DNA from: Draconibacterium mangrovi
GTDB lineage: Bacteria; Bacteroidota; Bacteroidia; Bacteroidales; Prolixibacteraceae
DNA length: 64,000 nt
Direction of reading: 5' to 3'
NCBI RefSeq assembly: GCF_010586825.1
Contig: NZ_JAAAGB010000001.1
Location: forward strand, 1,240,001-1,304,000
Below are positions 9,491 to 18,844 of the stretch, one piece after another (position 1 is the stretch's first letter; every line of letters begins with the position of its first letter). The notes beneath the pieces are model-generated. The model was not told the origin of the DNA. It made no database searches and saw only the letters and a list, made by a program, of their open reading frames with translations. Made by a program: the position numbers and the translations under genes.

Positions 9491-10801
9491 TTATAGTTTA
9501 TAAACCTTATCCGAAGCCTCCTTCATCATATTTCGCAGATCGACGACCAATTTTGAATTCTTCTCAATAAAATCGGCATCGAATGATTTATGATTGGTTG
9601 TAATAACCACACAGTCGGCAGCTGCCAAAACAGATTCAGCCATTTCAAGCGATTTAAACCGACTTCCACTTCCTAAAGTAACCGCAGAAATATAAGGATC
9701 GTGGTAACTCACCTCTCCTCCTTTGTTTTCTGCTTCCTCCATAATTTTTAATGCCGGCGATTCGCGCTCGTCATTGATATCCGGTTTGTAAGCCACACCC
9801 AAAAACAGAATTTTGCTGCCGTTAATGGCTTTTTTCTGCCGGTTGAGTGCTGATGTTATTTTAACTGTCATTCGGTGTGCCATAAGCAAATCGATGTGCC
9901 CTGCTGTATGTATCATCGACAAATCGAAATTAAATTTCCGGGCAATGTGCTCCAGATAAAACGGATCGAGTGGAATGCAATGCCCACCTACTCCCGGCCC
10001 CGGATAAAAGGGCTGAAACCCGAATGGTTTTGTCGCTGCAGCATCAATCACCTCCCAAATGTTAATATCCATTTTCCCGGCCAATAGCGCTAATTCGTTG
10101 ATCAAACTTATATTAACCAAGCGGTAGGTGTTCTCCAAAATTTTTACCATTTCGGCAATACGTGGTGAACTCACCGTATGAATCTCCTCAACTGCAATCG
10201 AATAAATGGCTTTCCCGATCTCCAACCCATCGTTGCTTATGGCACCCAAAACTTTTGGTGTATTCTGCGTTGAATATTCCTTGTTTCCCGGATCAACCCG
10301 CTCTGGCGAATAAGCCAACCAAAAATCTTCTCCTTCCTTTAACTTCGATTCTTTTTCGAGAATAGGTAAAACAAATTCCTCGGTAGTAGTGGGGTAAGTT
10401 GTGCTTTCCAAACTAATAAATGTTCCGGGCTGTAAATTCGCCCCAATTTGCCCGCATACAAGCTCAATAAAGGACATATCAGGCTTTTTAAACTTATCGA
10501 GCGGCGTAGGAACACAAATAAAAAGAGCATCGCATTTGCTCAAAAGCGAAAAATCAGATGTAGCACTTAGTTGGTGTTGTTGCACCAAAGTAGCAAGTTT
10601 CTCATCGTTTACATCGGCAATGTAATTATTACCGGAGTTTATTTTTTTTACCCTCTCAGAAGAGGTATCGAAACCTAAAACCTGTACCTGCTTTGCAGCA
10701 AAACAAACCGCCAACGGCAGGCCAACATAGCCAAGACCGATTACTCCAACTGTAAGCGTTTTGTTGCTTATCTTCTGAATTATCGCTTCTTTATTACTCA
10801 T
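9491..10801 (-). CDS. wbpA: UDP-N-acetylglucosamine 6-dehydrogenase (WbpA-like)
   Basis: A 436-residue UDP-sugar dehydrogenase. The NAD-binding start is GVIGLGYVGLPLA near residues 19-31. The central domain has EMVKILENTYRLVNISLINEL near 217-237. The catalytic cysteine is C275 in PGVGGHCIPLDP, and the C-terminal domain has LGVAYKPDINDERESPAL. It oxidises C6 of UDP-GlcNAc twice to give UDP-GlcNAcA, the first step of the diacetamido-glucuronic acid route. Its ATG overlaps the acetyltransferase gene by 8 bases. Confidence 0.93.
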   Translation of the reverse strand: MSNKEAIIQKISNKTLTVGVIGLGYVGLPLAVCFAAKQVQVLGFDTSSERVKKINSGNNYIADVNDEKLATLVQQHQLSATSDFSLLSKCDALFICVPTPLDKFKKPDMSFIELVCGQIGANLQPGTFISLESTTYPTTTEEFVLPILEKESKLKEGEDFWLAYSPERVDPGNKEYSTQNTPKVLGAISNDGLEIGKAIYSIAVEEIHTVSSPRIAEMVKILENTYRLVNISLINELALLAGKMDINIWEVIDAAATKPFGFQPFYPGPGVGGHCIPLDPFYLEHIARKFNFDLSMIHTAGHIDLLMAHRMTVKITSALNRQKKAINGSKILFLGVAYKPDINDERESPALKIMEEAENKGGEVSYHDPYISAVTLGSGSRFKSLEMAESVLAAADCVVITTNHKSFDADFIEKNSKLVVDLRNMMKEASDKVYKL

Positions 10802-11366
10802 TTTCGATAAGTTTCAATTCTCCGTCTTCAAGACAATACTTTTCTCCGCTCATTGGACAGCTCAGATCATCTCCCAAAATTTCTCCGCTGCGGCTTACCC
10901 ACCCCGTTTGTCTGGCAGGCACTCCTGTAACCAAAGCGAAAGGCGGGATATCTTTTGTTACAACAGCACCGGCGCCAACCATACAATATTTGCCCAAAGT
11001 AACTCCACAAATTATGGTGGCATTAGCTCCGATTGTTGCCCCGCGTTTTACCAGTGTTGTTTTGAATTCATCTTTCCGCTCAACACTACTTCGAGGATTG
11101 ATAACATTGGTAAACACCATTGAAGGGCCGAGAAAAACATCGTCTTCGCAAATTACTCCTTCATATACCGAAACATTGTTTTGCACTTTTACATTATTGC
11201 CCAGCTTTACCTTGTTACCAACAAAAACATTCTGCCCAAGAATACAGTTCTTACCCATCTGTGCGGAATCCATAACATGCGAGAAGTGCCATATTTTTGT
11301 TCCGGAACCAATTTGTGCTCCTTCGTCAATAATGGCTGTTTTGTGTGCGTAATATTCTTTATTCAT
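10794..11366 (-). CDS. wbpD: UDP-GlcNAc3NA N-acetyltransferase (WbpD/WlbB-like)
   Basis: A 190-residue left-handed beta-helix acyltransferase with clear hexapeptide repeats through residues 10-145. These include the characteristic IWHFSHVMDSAQMGKNCILGQ start and the VGAGAVVTKDIPPFALVTGVPA closing segment. In this family it uses acetyl-CoA to acetylate the 3-amino group made by the aminotransferase, giving UDP-2,3-diacetamido-2,3-dideoxyglucuronic acid. A short C-terminal tail carries two cysteines. It lies 11 bases after the aminotransferase gene and overlaps the dehydrogenase gene. Confidence 0.93.
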   Translation of the reverse strand: MNKEYYAHKTAIIDEGAQIGSGTKIWHFSHVMDSAQMGKNCILGQNVFVGNKVKLGNNVKVQNNVSVYEGVICEDDVFLGPSMVFTNVINPRSSVERKDEFKTTLVKRGATIGANATIICGVTLGKYCMVGAGAVVTKDIPPFALVTGVPARQTGWVSRSGEILGDDLSCPMSGEKYCLEDGELKLIENE

Positions 11367-11377
11367 AGTACTTTTTC

Positions 11378-12502
11378 TTAACTACTTTGCGAGAAACTTT
11401 TTATGGCATTAACAATGTACTCCATCTGTTCGATATCCAGCTCAGTATGCATGGGCAGCGACAAAACCGTTTGAGTAATACGTTCAGCGATTGGAAAATC
11501 TCCGGCTTTATACCCCAAACTTTTATAGGCTTCCTGCAAGTGCAATGCTTTTGGGTAATATCCCATCGAAGGAATCCCATGGCTTTCCAGATAGGTTTTT
11601 AACTCGTCGCGCCGCTCGGATTGAATGGTATATTGATGAAAAGTATGCGTGCTATAGTCAGTTCGCGCAGGAATTTTCAGCCCGTTCAAATTATTCAAAT
11701 GCTCATCATAAAACCGGGCAGCCGTTTGTCTGGCATCTATATGCTTATCGATGTACCTTAGTTTCACCTCAAGAATTGCTGCCTGTATACTATCGAGCCT
11801 TGAATTTATTCCAATACGCTCGTATTCATATTTAGCCTTCATTCCGTGATTAGCAATAGAACGAATTGTGTCGGCCAATTTTATATCGCTCGAAAAAACA
11901 GCACCACCATCGCCAAATGCGCCCAGATTTTTTGACGGGAAGAATGAATTACAGCCGATATGCCCGATTGTTCCGGCTTTCTTTTTCGCACCGTCAGAGA
12001 ACAGATAATCCGTCCCAAATGCCTGGCAAGCATCTTCAACTACATACAAATCATGTTTTTTTGCAATATCCAGAATTGCTTCCAAATTGGCACATTGCCC
12101 AAAAAGATGCACCGGCAAAATCGCTTTTGTTTTTGGCGCAATGGCCTTCTCAATTTGCGCTGCCTCCAGATTAAAAGTATCCGGACACACATCTACAAAA
12201 ACGGGTTTAAGCCCCATCAACACCAGAACTTCAACGGTTGAAACAAACGAAAAAGGAGTAGTAATTACCTCATCCCCCGGTTTTAGATCCAGGGCCATAA
12301 AGGCCAGCCGAAGTGCATCAGTGCCATTTCCACACGTTATTACCTGGGTATTCAGGTAGTCGGCCAACTTCGCTTCAAAATCAAGCACCTTCCCACTTTT
12401 AATAAACCGGGTAGATTTAATTACCTCCTGAATGGCATTGTCAATCTCCGCCTTCATGGTGAGGTATTGCCCGTAAATGTCAGTCATGTGGATGGTTTGC
12501 AT
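11378..12502 (-). CDS. wbpE: PLP-dependent sugar aminotransferase (WbpE/WlbC-like)
   Basis: A 374-residue DegT/DnrJ/EryC1 aminotransferase. CGNGTDALRLA near 57-67 binds phosphate, D157 in VVEDACQAFG pairs with the pyridine nitrogen, and K191 in FFPSKNLGAFGDGG is the PLP lysine. The GIN-SRLD stretch further on is also typical. It would transfer an amino group to C3 of the 3-keto sugar. It is the first gene of the four-gene minus-strand run; order of reading is wbpE, wbpD, wbpA, wbpB. No epimerase like WbpI is nearby, so the end product here is the gluco form unless an epimerase is encoded elsewhere. Confidence 0.93.
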   Translation of the reverse strand: MQTIHMTDIYGQYLTMKAEIDNAIQEVIKSTRFIKSGKVLDFEAKLADYLNTQVITCGNGTDALRLAFMALDLKPGDEVITTPFSFVSTVEVLVLMGLKPVFVDVCPDTFNLEAAQIEKAIAPKTKAILPVHLFGQCANLEAILDIAKKHDLYVVEDACQAFGTDYLFSDGAKKKAGTIGHIGCNSFFPSKNLGAFGDGGAVFSSDIKLADTIRSIANHGMKAKYEYERIGINSRLDSIQAAILEVKLRYIDKHIDARQTAARFYDEHLNNLNGLKIPARTDYSTHTFHQYTIQSERRDELKTYLESHGIPSMGYYPKALHLQEAYKSLGYKAGDFPIAERITQTVLSLPMHTELDIEQMEYIVNAIKSFSQSS

Positions 12503-12605
12503 TCCGCTTAGCTTGTTTTTAATAAACTATAAAAGTATAATTTTAGTGCCAGAATAAGTCATTAGATTTTTATTTCGCATATTCCCGGTCAGTTAGCGAT
12601 AAAAT

Positions 12606-13139
12606 ATGAGAACAGATTCCAGTCGAATACCAAATTCTTTCTTCCTACGCGATGTAACCCAGGTGGCACCCGAGTTACTCGGAAAATTACTGGTACGACG
12701 ATTTGCAGATGGCACCATACAAAAGTTCGTGATCACTGAAACCGAAGCCTATAGCGGAGGCGAAGACAAAGCCTGCCACGCCAACAAAGGCTTAACGCCC
12801 CGAACCAAAGTAATGTTTGAAGAAGGTGGATTGGTATATGTTTACCTGATTTACGGAATGTATTGGATGTTGAATTTTGTCACCGGCGAGCCGGATGATT
12901 CTTCTGCCGTTTTAATTCGTGGTGTGGAAGGCATTTCAGGACCGGGCAGAGTGGGCCGCACACTACAGCTCGACAAAAGTTTTTATGGTGAAAATCTTGG
13001 CACATCAGAAAGAATATGGGTTGAAGACACGGGAGAAAACCCCAAATTCATAACCGCTCCACGTGTTGGAATCGACTATGCAGGCGAACCCTGGATTAGC
13101 AAGCCCTGGCGGTTTATTTTAAAAGAATCCTCAATGTAG
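12606..13139 (+). CDS. 3-methyladenine DNA glycosylase, Mpg/AAG family
   Basis: A 177-residue AAG-type glycosylase, a little shorter than the usual 190-200. It has the signature ITETEAYSGGEDKACHA, where E47 matches the catalytic glutamate. LTPRTKVMF, the DNA-intercalating YVYLIYGMYWMLN segment and the late PRVGIDYAG loop follow. It removes alkylated purines such as 3-methyladenine and hypoxanthine to start base-excision repair. It is a lone plus-strand gene, divergent from the sugar-nucleotide operon. Confidence 0.93.
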   Translation: MRTDSSRIPNSFFLRDVTQVAPELLGKLLVRRFADGTIQKFVITETEAYSGGEDKACHANKGLTPRTKVMFEEGGLVYVYLIYGMYWMLNFVTGEPDDSSAVLIRGVEGISGPGRVGRTLQLDKSFYGENLGTSERIWVEDTGENPKFITAPRVGIDYAGEPWISKPWRFILKESSM

Positions 13140-13372
13140 AATTCTCAATATTGAATTCCCATGAAAAACAAGCTGAATATTCTAAATTGAGAATTGGTTA
13201 TTGGATATTAAGTTCAACTAAATAAAAATTTCCAAAGTAGAATAATCAATTTTCAAGTTACGAGTATCGAGAATCAAATATCTGGCATCCAGCATCAAAA
13301 TATCCAATATTGAATCCCCAATATTCCATTTTCACCAGAAACTGAAAACTGCGACTGATTACTGATAATTTC
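13140..13372. repeat. Intergenic low-complexity repeats
   Basis: 233 bases made of short recurring phrases: TCAATATTGAATTCCC, CCAATATTGAATCCCCAATATTCC, AATTGAGAATTGG, GAAACTGAAAACTGCGACTG. The last is shared with the repeat family at 14.9, 46.2 and 57.8 kb. No coding frame or terminator is convincing. Confidence 0.5.
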
Positions 13373-14815
13373 TTACTTCCCTCCCATCACAAAACGATCA
13401 TACAACCACAAGAAAATAACTGCCGAAACCGCTATACCCGAGAAAGCCATCCAAATATTTGAAGGATTATAACTCTGCCACAAATAATTGGTCAGTTCCA
13501 CTTGTGTCATGTTCATTTTTTCCGCAGCCTGGGCAAAAAAGTCGTTTTTAGTAAATTCGGTTGAATATTCGCCCGGAAACTGAATTCCACGATCAACAAC
13601 TTCTTTTTGTAGCAGGAAATATTTATCGGCAATACCTTCATAAAAGTCACCGGAAAGCCAACCGGCCAGTTTATGGGCTGCCGCTATTGGCAAAAACGAC
13701 GTTCCCATATACAAAGCTTTTTGATCGGCCGGGGCAATTTTACCCACATATTCGGTAAACTTTGGAGAGCTTCCCATTTCGCCAAGAGCAAAAATTAAAA
13801 CACCCAACAAAATTAACCAGCCACTTTGTGTTGAAAACATTAACCCAATACCACCGGCAAGAACAAGAATTCCCCCCATCATGGCAGCCAGCGGCCGGAA
13901 GCGCATAACAAATGCTGAAACCATTAGCTGAAAGACAATAATAAAAAAGGAATCCATACTGGTCATCGACACGGCACTGATTGTTCCGTTATCTCCAATT
14001 GTTTCGGCCAGCCATGGCCATACAGCATGTAATCCGTTATAAACCGAAGTGGTATCAATCCACTGGTCTACAAATATTGGAAACGAATAATACAACTGGT
14101 TAAAAGCGGTCCAGAATAAGATCATGATCACCAGGAACAACACATACTTCCAGTTCTGAAGTGTGATCCAAATATTTTTAAACGCCTGTGCAATATTTTG
14201 TATTAACGATGTACCATCTTTTTCAACTCCGGGCTCGCGAAACAAGAAAAGTGTTAGCAATATATTTACTCCAATGGCAGCTACCGACATGTAAAATACC
14301 CATGCCCAACTTAACTTTAGCAAAGCTCCGGCGATGAAAGGACCTATAAATCCACCAATATTGATCATCATATAAAAAATACCAAAACCAATTGAAGCAG
14401 TTTTTTCATTGGTAGTTTTTGCGATCATAGCCGAAATAATTGGTTTAAAGAATGCACCACCAATGCAGGTCCACATAAAAGCAAAATAAACCGGCCAATA
14501 AGAGTTAAAGCTACTGATCATTAAAAACCCGGTGATATAAATGCTAAAGGCCAATAATAAAATTCGTTTATATCCTACTTTGTCGGCAATGGCTCCGGTA
14601 ATCACTGGTAAAAAGTACAATAATGCTGAACTGGTTCCCATAATAGCTCCCTTTTCGGCATTCGAAAAGCCAAGTGCCCCGGTATCAGTCGAACCAACCA
14701 AAAACAGCGGAAAGGCCAGGTAAAAACCATACCATGCCCAACGCTCAAATAATTCGATGGTGTTTGAAGTCCAGAAACTTTTACTGTATCCTTTTAATAC
14801 TGAAAGAACTGCCAT
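13373..14815 (-). CDS. POT-like MFS transporter
   Basis: A 480-residue major facilitator protein with about 12-14 helices. The first helix carries ELFERWAWYGFY, a version of the ExxERFxYY proton-coupling motif of oligopeptide (POT/PTR) transporters. GAIADKVGYKRILL is the MFS loop 2-3 motif. FKPIISAMIAK and GFGIFYMMINIGGFIGPFIAG further resemble POT helices 4-5. It probably takes up di- or tripeptides or similar compounds with protons. It is a single gene with repeat-filled intergenic DNA on both sides. The exact substrate is open, since the second aromatic of the ERxxYY motif is changed. Confidence 0.82.
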   Translation of the reverse strand: MAVLSVLKGYSKSFWTSNTIELFERWAWYGFYLAFPLFLVGSTDTGALGFSNAEKGAIMGTSSALLYFLPVITGAIADKVGYKRILLLAFSIYITGFLMISSFNSYWPVYFAFMWTCIGGAFFKPIISAMIAKTTNEKTASIGFGIFYMMINIGGFIGPFIAGALLKLSWAWVFYMSVAAIGVNILLTLFLFREPGVEKDGTSLIQNIAQAFKNIWITLQNWKYVLFLVIMILFWTAFNQLYYSFPIFVDQWIDTTSVYNGLHAVWPWLAETIGDNGTISAVSMTSMDSFFIIVFQLMVSAFVMRFRPLAAMMGGILVLAGGIGLMFSTQSGWLILLGVLIFALGEMGSSPKFTEYVGKIAPADQKALYMGTSFLPIAAAHKLAGWLSGDFYEGIADKYFLLQKEVVDRGIQFPGEYSTEFTKNDFFAQAAEKMNMTQVELTNYLWQSYNPSNIWMAFSGIAVSAVIFLWLYDRFVMGGK

Positions 14816-15305
14816 TTTTCGATAAATTTAGATGAAGCGCGTAAGGTAACATTTTTCGAAATATGTTCATCACCTCAATCCCGTAGAGCTGACATAACAC
14901 ATAAAAAAAGTGAGGAAAGTTTTCAGTTGCAGTTTTCAGTTCTACAATTCGACAATAGGATAATTTTGCTATATCGTGAATGAGTTATTGAGTGAATGAG
15001 GAGCAATTGAATGATGAATTTCGAATGATGAATAACGATTTTAGATTTCAGAACCAGGAGGAAAGTAAACAGTTTTCAGTCGAAGTTTTCAGTTCTACAA
15101 TTCGACAATAGGATAATTTAGCCATACTTTTCAGAAACTTATTTGGCGATCCATCTACTGTGTCCTATGAATCTACTGTGGTTCAATTCTCCGTGTCTTT
15201 GAGTCTTCGTGTTTAATCCAGTCGCAGTTGCCAATTTAGCAATTTAACAATAGAACAATTTAACAGTAGCATAGTCATTGAGGAGGTTTTCAAAACCATC
15301 ACGCA
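14816..15305. repeat. Repeat-filled intergenic region
   Basis: 490 bases without a gene. A 36-base stretch at 14,931-14,966 recurs without change at 15,084-15,119 (both contain TCTACAATTCGACAATAGG). Around them lie other phrases: GAATGATGAATAACGATTTTAG near 15,023, TGTGGTTCAATTCTCCGTGT near 15,177, and a run of CAATTTAGCAATTTAACAATAG variants near 15,232. The same phrases in the same order occur at 46,150-46,250 and, inverted, at 57,800-58,290. Confidence 0.6.
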
Positions 15306-15800
15306 TCACATTCCTACATCAAAAAATACCGATAGAAAAGTGATTATCATTATAATAAGAAACAACACAATAAAGAAAACGACTACTCCCAGTTTGAAAC
15401 TAAACCTTTTTTTCTCCTGTTTTGTAGTATCTTGAAGTCGCTCAATGGATTCAACCAGTTTTTTCGGCGCCTTATCGTTTTTAATGATGTAGTCGGCCGC
15501 ACCCAACTTCATAATTTTCACGGCAGTATCCACTTTACTTTGCGCACTCAGAAAGATAAAATCAATATGGCTGTATTCGCGCTCCACCTGAAGCATAAAT
15601 TCCAAACCGCTTGTTCCTTCCGATGAATAATCTAAAACTATAATATCAGGTTTTAAATGGATGTGCTTAAGACATTCTTCTCCGTTTTTAAAAACTTTCA
15701 GATTCGAAAAATTTTTCGATTGCAAATATCCAACAATAAGATCTTTGTACACGGTACTGTCTTCGATCAGAAAAATTAAAGGATTTTTTGTCTCTTGCAT
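15306..15800 (-). CDS. Receiver-domain protein with C-terminal membrane anchor
   Basis: A 164-residue protein with one CheY-like receiver domain (residues 8-125). It has E13-D14 in the acidic pocket, D57 in IVLDYSSEG as phosphoacceptor, S/T near 85 in FLSAQS, and K107 in YIIKNDKAP. After a basic linker there is one strong hydrophobic helix at about 133-157 and then the end. Membrane-anchored stand-alone receivers are uncommon: there is no DNA-binding or enzymatic output domain. No kinase is adjacent; the nearest is the orphan histidine kinase at 18,845. It may act by recruiting a partner to the membrane or as a phosphate sink. Confidence 0.85.
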   Translation of the reverse strand: MQETKNPLIFLIEDSTVYKDLIVGYLQSKNFSNLKVFKNGEECLKHIHLKPDIIVLDYSSEGTSGLEFMLQVEREYSHIDFIFLSAQSKVDTAVKIMKLGAADYIIKNDKAPKKLVESIERLQDTTKQEKKRFSFKLGVVVFFIVLFLIIMIITFLSVFFDVGM

Positions 15801-15915
15801 AATTTTAGAAATAGTGTTAGTGTTGCACTAAAAATAACATTAATTTATTTAGAAAACAACTGGACCGAACTGCTCAAAAAAAACCTAATCATTCGCATCT
15901 GACAGCAGAAAAAGG

Positions 15916-15923
15916 TACTTTTG
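15916..15923 (+). promoter_or_regulatory. Bacteroidota -7 box, coaX
   Basis: TACTTTTG matches TAnnTTTG. It ends 20 bases before the coaX ATG, a normal leader length. The -33 region is not obvious. Confidence 0.55.
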
Positions 15924-15942
15924 AAAATTTAATACACAAATT

Positions 15943-16707
15943 ATGTTACTGGCAATCGACATAGGAAACACAAACATTGTTTTTGGAATATACAAAGATG
16001 AAGAATGGGTAAACCACTGGCGCATTCAAACCGATCAACTGAAAACGGCCGACGAATATGAGGTTATTTTCCGATCGCTGTTAACCGCAGGAAAGATCTG
16101 CCGCACCGAAATATCACGGATTATTCTAAGCAGTGTGGTGCCTTCCCTTGTTCATCCTTTTCGCGAAATGTTATCGGGATTATTCGACAATGCGGTTATT
16201 AACCACCTTAATCCCGAGATTTACGATCGTTTACCCATAAAAGTTCTCAATCCTTACGAAATTGGATCCGATCTGGTTGCCAATGCCGCGGCTGCCTATC
16301 AAAAATATGGCAACAACACCATGGTAATCGATTTTGGTACTGCTTTAACTTTCACCACTATTGGTAAAAATTCAGCAATTTTAGGCGTGGCCATTGCGCC
16401 CGGTTTACGAACCGCCGTTGGCGCTCTTGCCGGGAAAACTGCACAATTGCCACAAATTCATATTGCGCCTCCGCCTTCGGTTTTGGGCGAAAACACCATT
16501 CATGCTATTCAGTCGGGGATAATTTTCGGTTACACCGGATTGGTAGATTCGATGATAGAACGTACCGAAAAAGAAGTAGGCGAATCGCTTAATGTTGTAG
16601 CTACCGGAGGACTTAGTGCGGTAATCGCTCCGTTAACCAAAAATATTAAATTCTGCGAGCCCATGCTAACGCTCGAAGGGCTGGCTCAAATCAATTCATT
16701 TATATAA
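15943..16707 (+). CDS. coaX: Type III pantothenate kinase
   Basis: 254 residues, normal length for CoaX. The ASKHA phosphate-1 motif is LAIDIGNTNIVFG at residues 3-15. The central stretch NPYEIGSDLVANAAAAYQKYG is the pantothenate-site signature (family PxxxGxDR-x-x-N, here with SDL). MVIDFGTALTFTTI is the second phosphate loop and GVAIAPGLRTAVGAL follows. It phosphorylates pantothenate in the first step of coenzyme A synthesis, in the cytoplasm. It has its own promoter and is followed by dxs about 100 bases on. CoaX enzymes need a monovalent cation and are not inhibited by CoA. Confidence 0.95.
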   Translation: MLLAIDIGNTNIVFGIYKDEEWVNHWRIQTDQLKTADEYEVIFRSLLTAGKICRTEISRIILSSVVPSLVHPFREMLSGLFDNAVINHLNPEIYDRLPIKVLNPYEIGSDLVANAAAAYQKYGNNTMVIDFGTALTFTTIGKNSAILGVAIAPGLRTAVGALAGKTAQLPQIHIAPPPSVLGENTIHAIQSGIIFGYTGLVDSMIERTEKEVGESLNVVATGGLSAVIAPLTKNIKFCEPMLTLEGLAQINSFI

Positions 16708-16806
16708 CATCTGAGATCTCCTACTTTTTTACAAGTAATTTTATTTCTTTTGCAGTGAACAAACTGTAGCAGAACAGTTGTTATTGTTTCAGTAATTTTT
16801 GGAAAA

Positions 16807-18726
16807 ATGGAAGACGCGAAGGGGAAGCTGCTTGAATCAATAAACAATCCCGACGATCTAAAAAATATACCGGTTGACCAACTCGAAGACGTTTGTCAGG
16901 AGTTGCGCGATTATATTATCGATGTAGTTTCAACCAATCCGGGGCACTTCGGAGCCAGCCTGGGCGTAGTAGAACTCACTGTTGCTCTGCATTATGTATA
17001 CAATACGCCTTACGATCAATTGGTGTGGGATGTTGGTCATCAGGCTTACGGGCACAAAATACTTACCGGCCGAAGAAATCAATTCGATACCAACCGGAAA
17101 TACAAAGGACTTAGCGGATTCCCAAAACGTAGCGAAAGCGAATACGATGCTTTTGGCGTTGGACATTCGTCAACTTCAATCTCTGCCGCGCTGGGAATGG
17201 CCATTGCCTCAAGAATTAAAGGTGAAAAAGAGCGCAAAGTAGTTGCTGTTATTGGCGATGGTGCCATGACCGGCGGAATGGCTTTTGAAGCGCTGAACAA
17301 CGCAGGTGGCGAAAATGCCGATATCCTGGTTATTCTGAACGACAACAATATGGCCATCGACCCAAGTGTTGGTGGACTGAATAAATACCTGCTTAACATT
17401 TCAAAGTCCGACACCTACAACCGGATGAAACACGATGTTTGGGAAGGTCTCGGAAAACTCGATGGTTTTGGAAAGAAAGCACGTCGGTTTATCCAGAAAA
17501 ACCAGCATGCCCTGAAAAACATGATCCTGAAAGAGAACAATCTTTTCGAAGCATTCAACTTCAGGTATTTTGGCCCGATTGACGGACACGATGTGCGGTA
17601 TTTAACCAACGCACTGAACGACCTGAAAGAAATTCCGGGACCAAAACTCTTGCATGTAATCACCCAAAAAGGTAAAGGTTTTAAACAAGCTGAGATTCAT
17701 CAAACCAAATGGCACGCGCCGGGTATTTTCGATAAGGAAACCGGCGAAATTTACAAGTGCGATTGTAATGTTGACCAAGCACCAAAATTCCAAAATGTAT
17801 TTGGAGATACTTTGGTTGAACTGGCCGAGAAAAACGATAAAATTGTGGGAATAACACCTGCCATGCCCACTGGTTGCTCTATGAATAAAATGATAGAACA
17901 AATGCCGGATCGTGCATTTGATGTGGGAATTGCCGAACAACACGCCGTAACTTTTTCGGCCGGACTTGCCGCTCAAGGCATGGTTCCGTTTTGCAATATC
18001 TACTCTACATTTATGCAGCGTGCCTACGACCAGGTGATACACGATGTGGCCATCCAGAAATTACCCGTAATTTTCTGTCTCGACCGTGGCGGACTGGTAG
18101 GAGAAGACGGACCTACCCATCATGGTGTTTTTGATATTGCCTATATGCGTTCGGTCCCGAATATGATTGTATCGGCACCAATGGACGAAATAGAACTGCG
18201 CAACCTGATGTACACTGCGCAGTTGGAAGAGATTAACCAGCCATTTTCAATACGTTACCCACGTGGTTGCGGTATAATTGCCGACTGGCAAAAGGAATTT
18301 GAAAAAATTGAAATTGGGAAAGGCCGAAAGTTAAACGATGGTAGCGACATTGCCGTGTTGTCGATTGGAAAGTCCGGAATTTTTGCTCAACGTGCAGTAA
18401 AAATCCTGGCCAACAGCGATATTTCAGTAGCACACTACGATATGCGTTTTGTAAAACCACTCGACACTGAAATGCTTACCGAAATCATGCAGAATTTCGA
18501 TCAGGTTGTAACCATCGAAGACGGCAGTATTCAAGGTGGCTTTGGTAGTGCAATTCTCGAATTTATGGCCGAAAACGGCTTCACCAACAAAATTAAGATA
18601 CTCGGAATTCCGGATAAGTTTATCGAACATGGAACACCCGAGGAACTCTACCACGAATGTGGCATCGATACACAAGGTATTGTTAAAACCGTAAGGGAAT
18701 TAGTTGGCAAAACAAAAACTATATAA
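16807..18726 (+). CDS. dxs: 1-deoxy-D-xylulose-5-phosphate synthase
   Basis: 639 residues, full length. The thiamine diphosphate motif runs from G150-D151-G152 ([18 protein letters not shown]) to [22 protein letters not shown] near 75-89 holds conserved histidines, and E377 in [15 protein letters not shown] is the cofactor-activating glutamate. The transketolase C-domain ends with [11 protein letters not shown]. It joins pyruvate and glyceraldehyde 3-phosphate to start the MEP isoprenoid pathway. ispD of the same pathway is at 34.9 kb, not linked. It lies about 120 bases upstream of a histidine kinase gene. Confidence 0.97.
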   Translation: MEDAKGKLLESINNPDDLKNIPVDQLEDVCQELRDYIIDVVSTNPGHFGASLGVVELTVALHYVYNTPYDQLVWDVGHQAYGHKILTGRRNQFDTNRKYKGLSGFPKRSESEYDAFGVGHSSTSISAALGMAIASRIKGEKERKVVAVIGDGAMTGGMAFEALNNAGGENADILVILNDNNMAIDPSVGGLNKYLLNISKSDTYNRMKHDVWEGLGKLDGFGKKARRFIQKNQHALKNMILKENNLFEAFNFRYFGPIDGHDVRYLTNALNDLKEIPGPKLLHVITQKGKGFKQAEIHQTKWHAPGIFDKETGEIYKCDCNVDQAPKFQNVFGDTLVELAEKNDKIVGITPAMPTGCSMNKMIEQMPDRAFDVGIAEQHAVTFSAGLAAQGMVPFCNIYSTFMQRAYDQVIHDVAIQKLPVIFCLDRGGLVGEDGPTHHGVFDIAYMRSVPNMIVSAPMDEIELRNLMYTAQLEEINQPFSIRYPRGCGIIADWQKEFEKIEIGKGRKLNDGSDIAVLSIGKSGIFAQRAVKILANSDISVAHYDMRFVKPLDTEMLTEIMQNFDQVVTIEDGSIQGGFGSAILEFMAENGFTNKIKILGIPDKFIEHGTPEELYHECGIDTQGIVKTVRELVGKTKTI

Positions 18727-18844
18727 CGTAACAACACTCGCTCATTCCAATATTCAACTATTCTCTTATTCTGCCATTCCACTTATCGGTATAATATTTT
18801 TATCTTTAAGTCGTTCTGAAGAATGTACTTAAAAACCATTTGCA

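Noticed and set aside
13140-13372. Attachment site or IS remnant behind the DNA glycosylase gene
   Set aside because: No terminal inverted repeats, target duplication or transposase piece; it belongs to the common drifting intergenic phrases.
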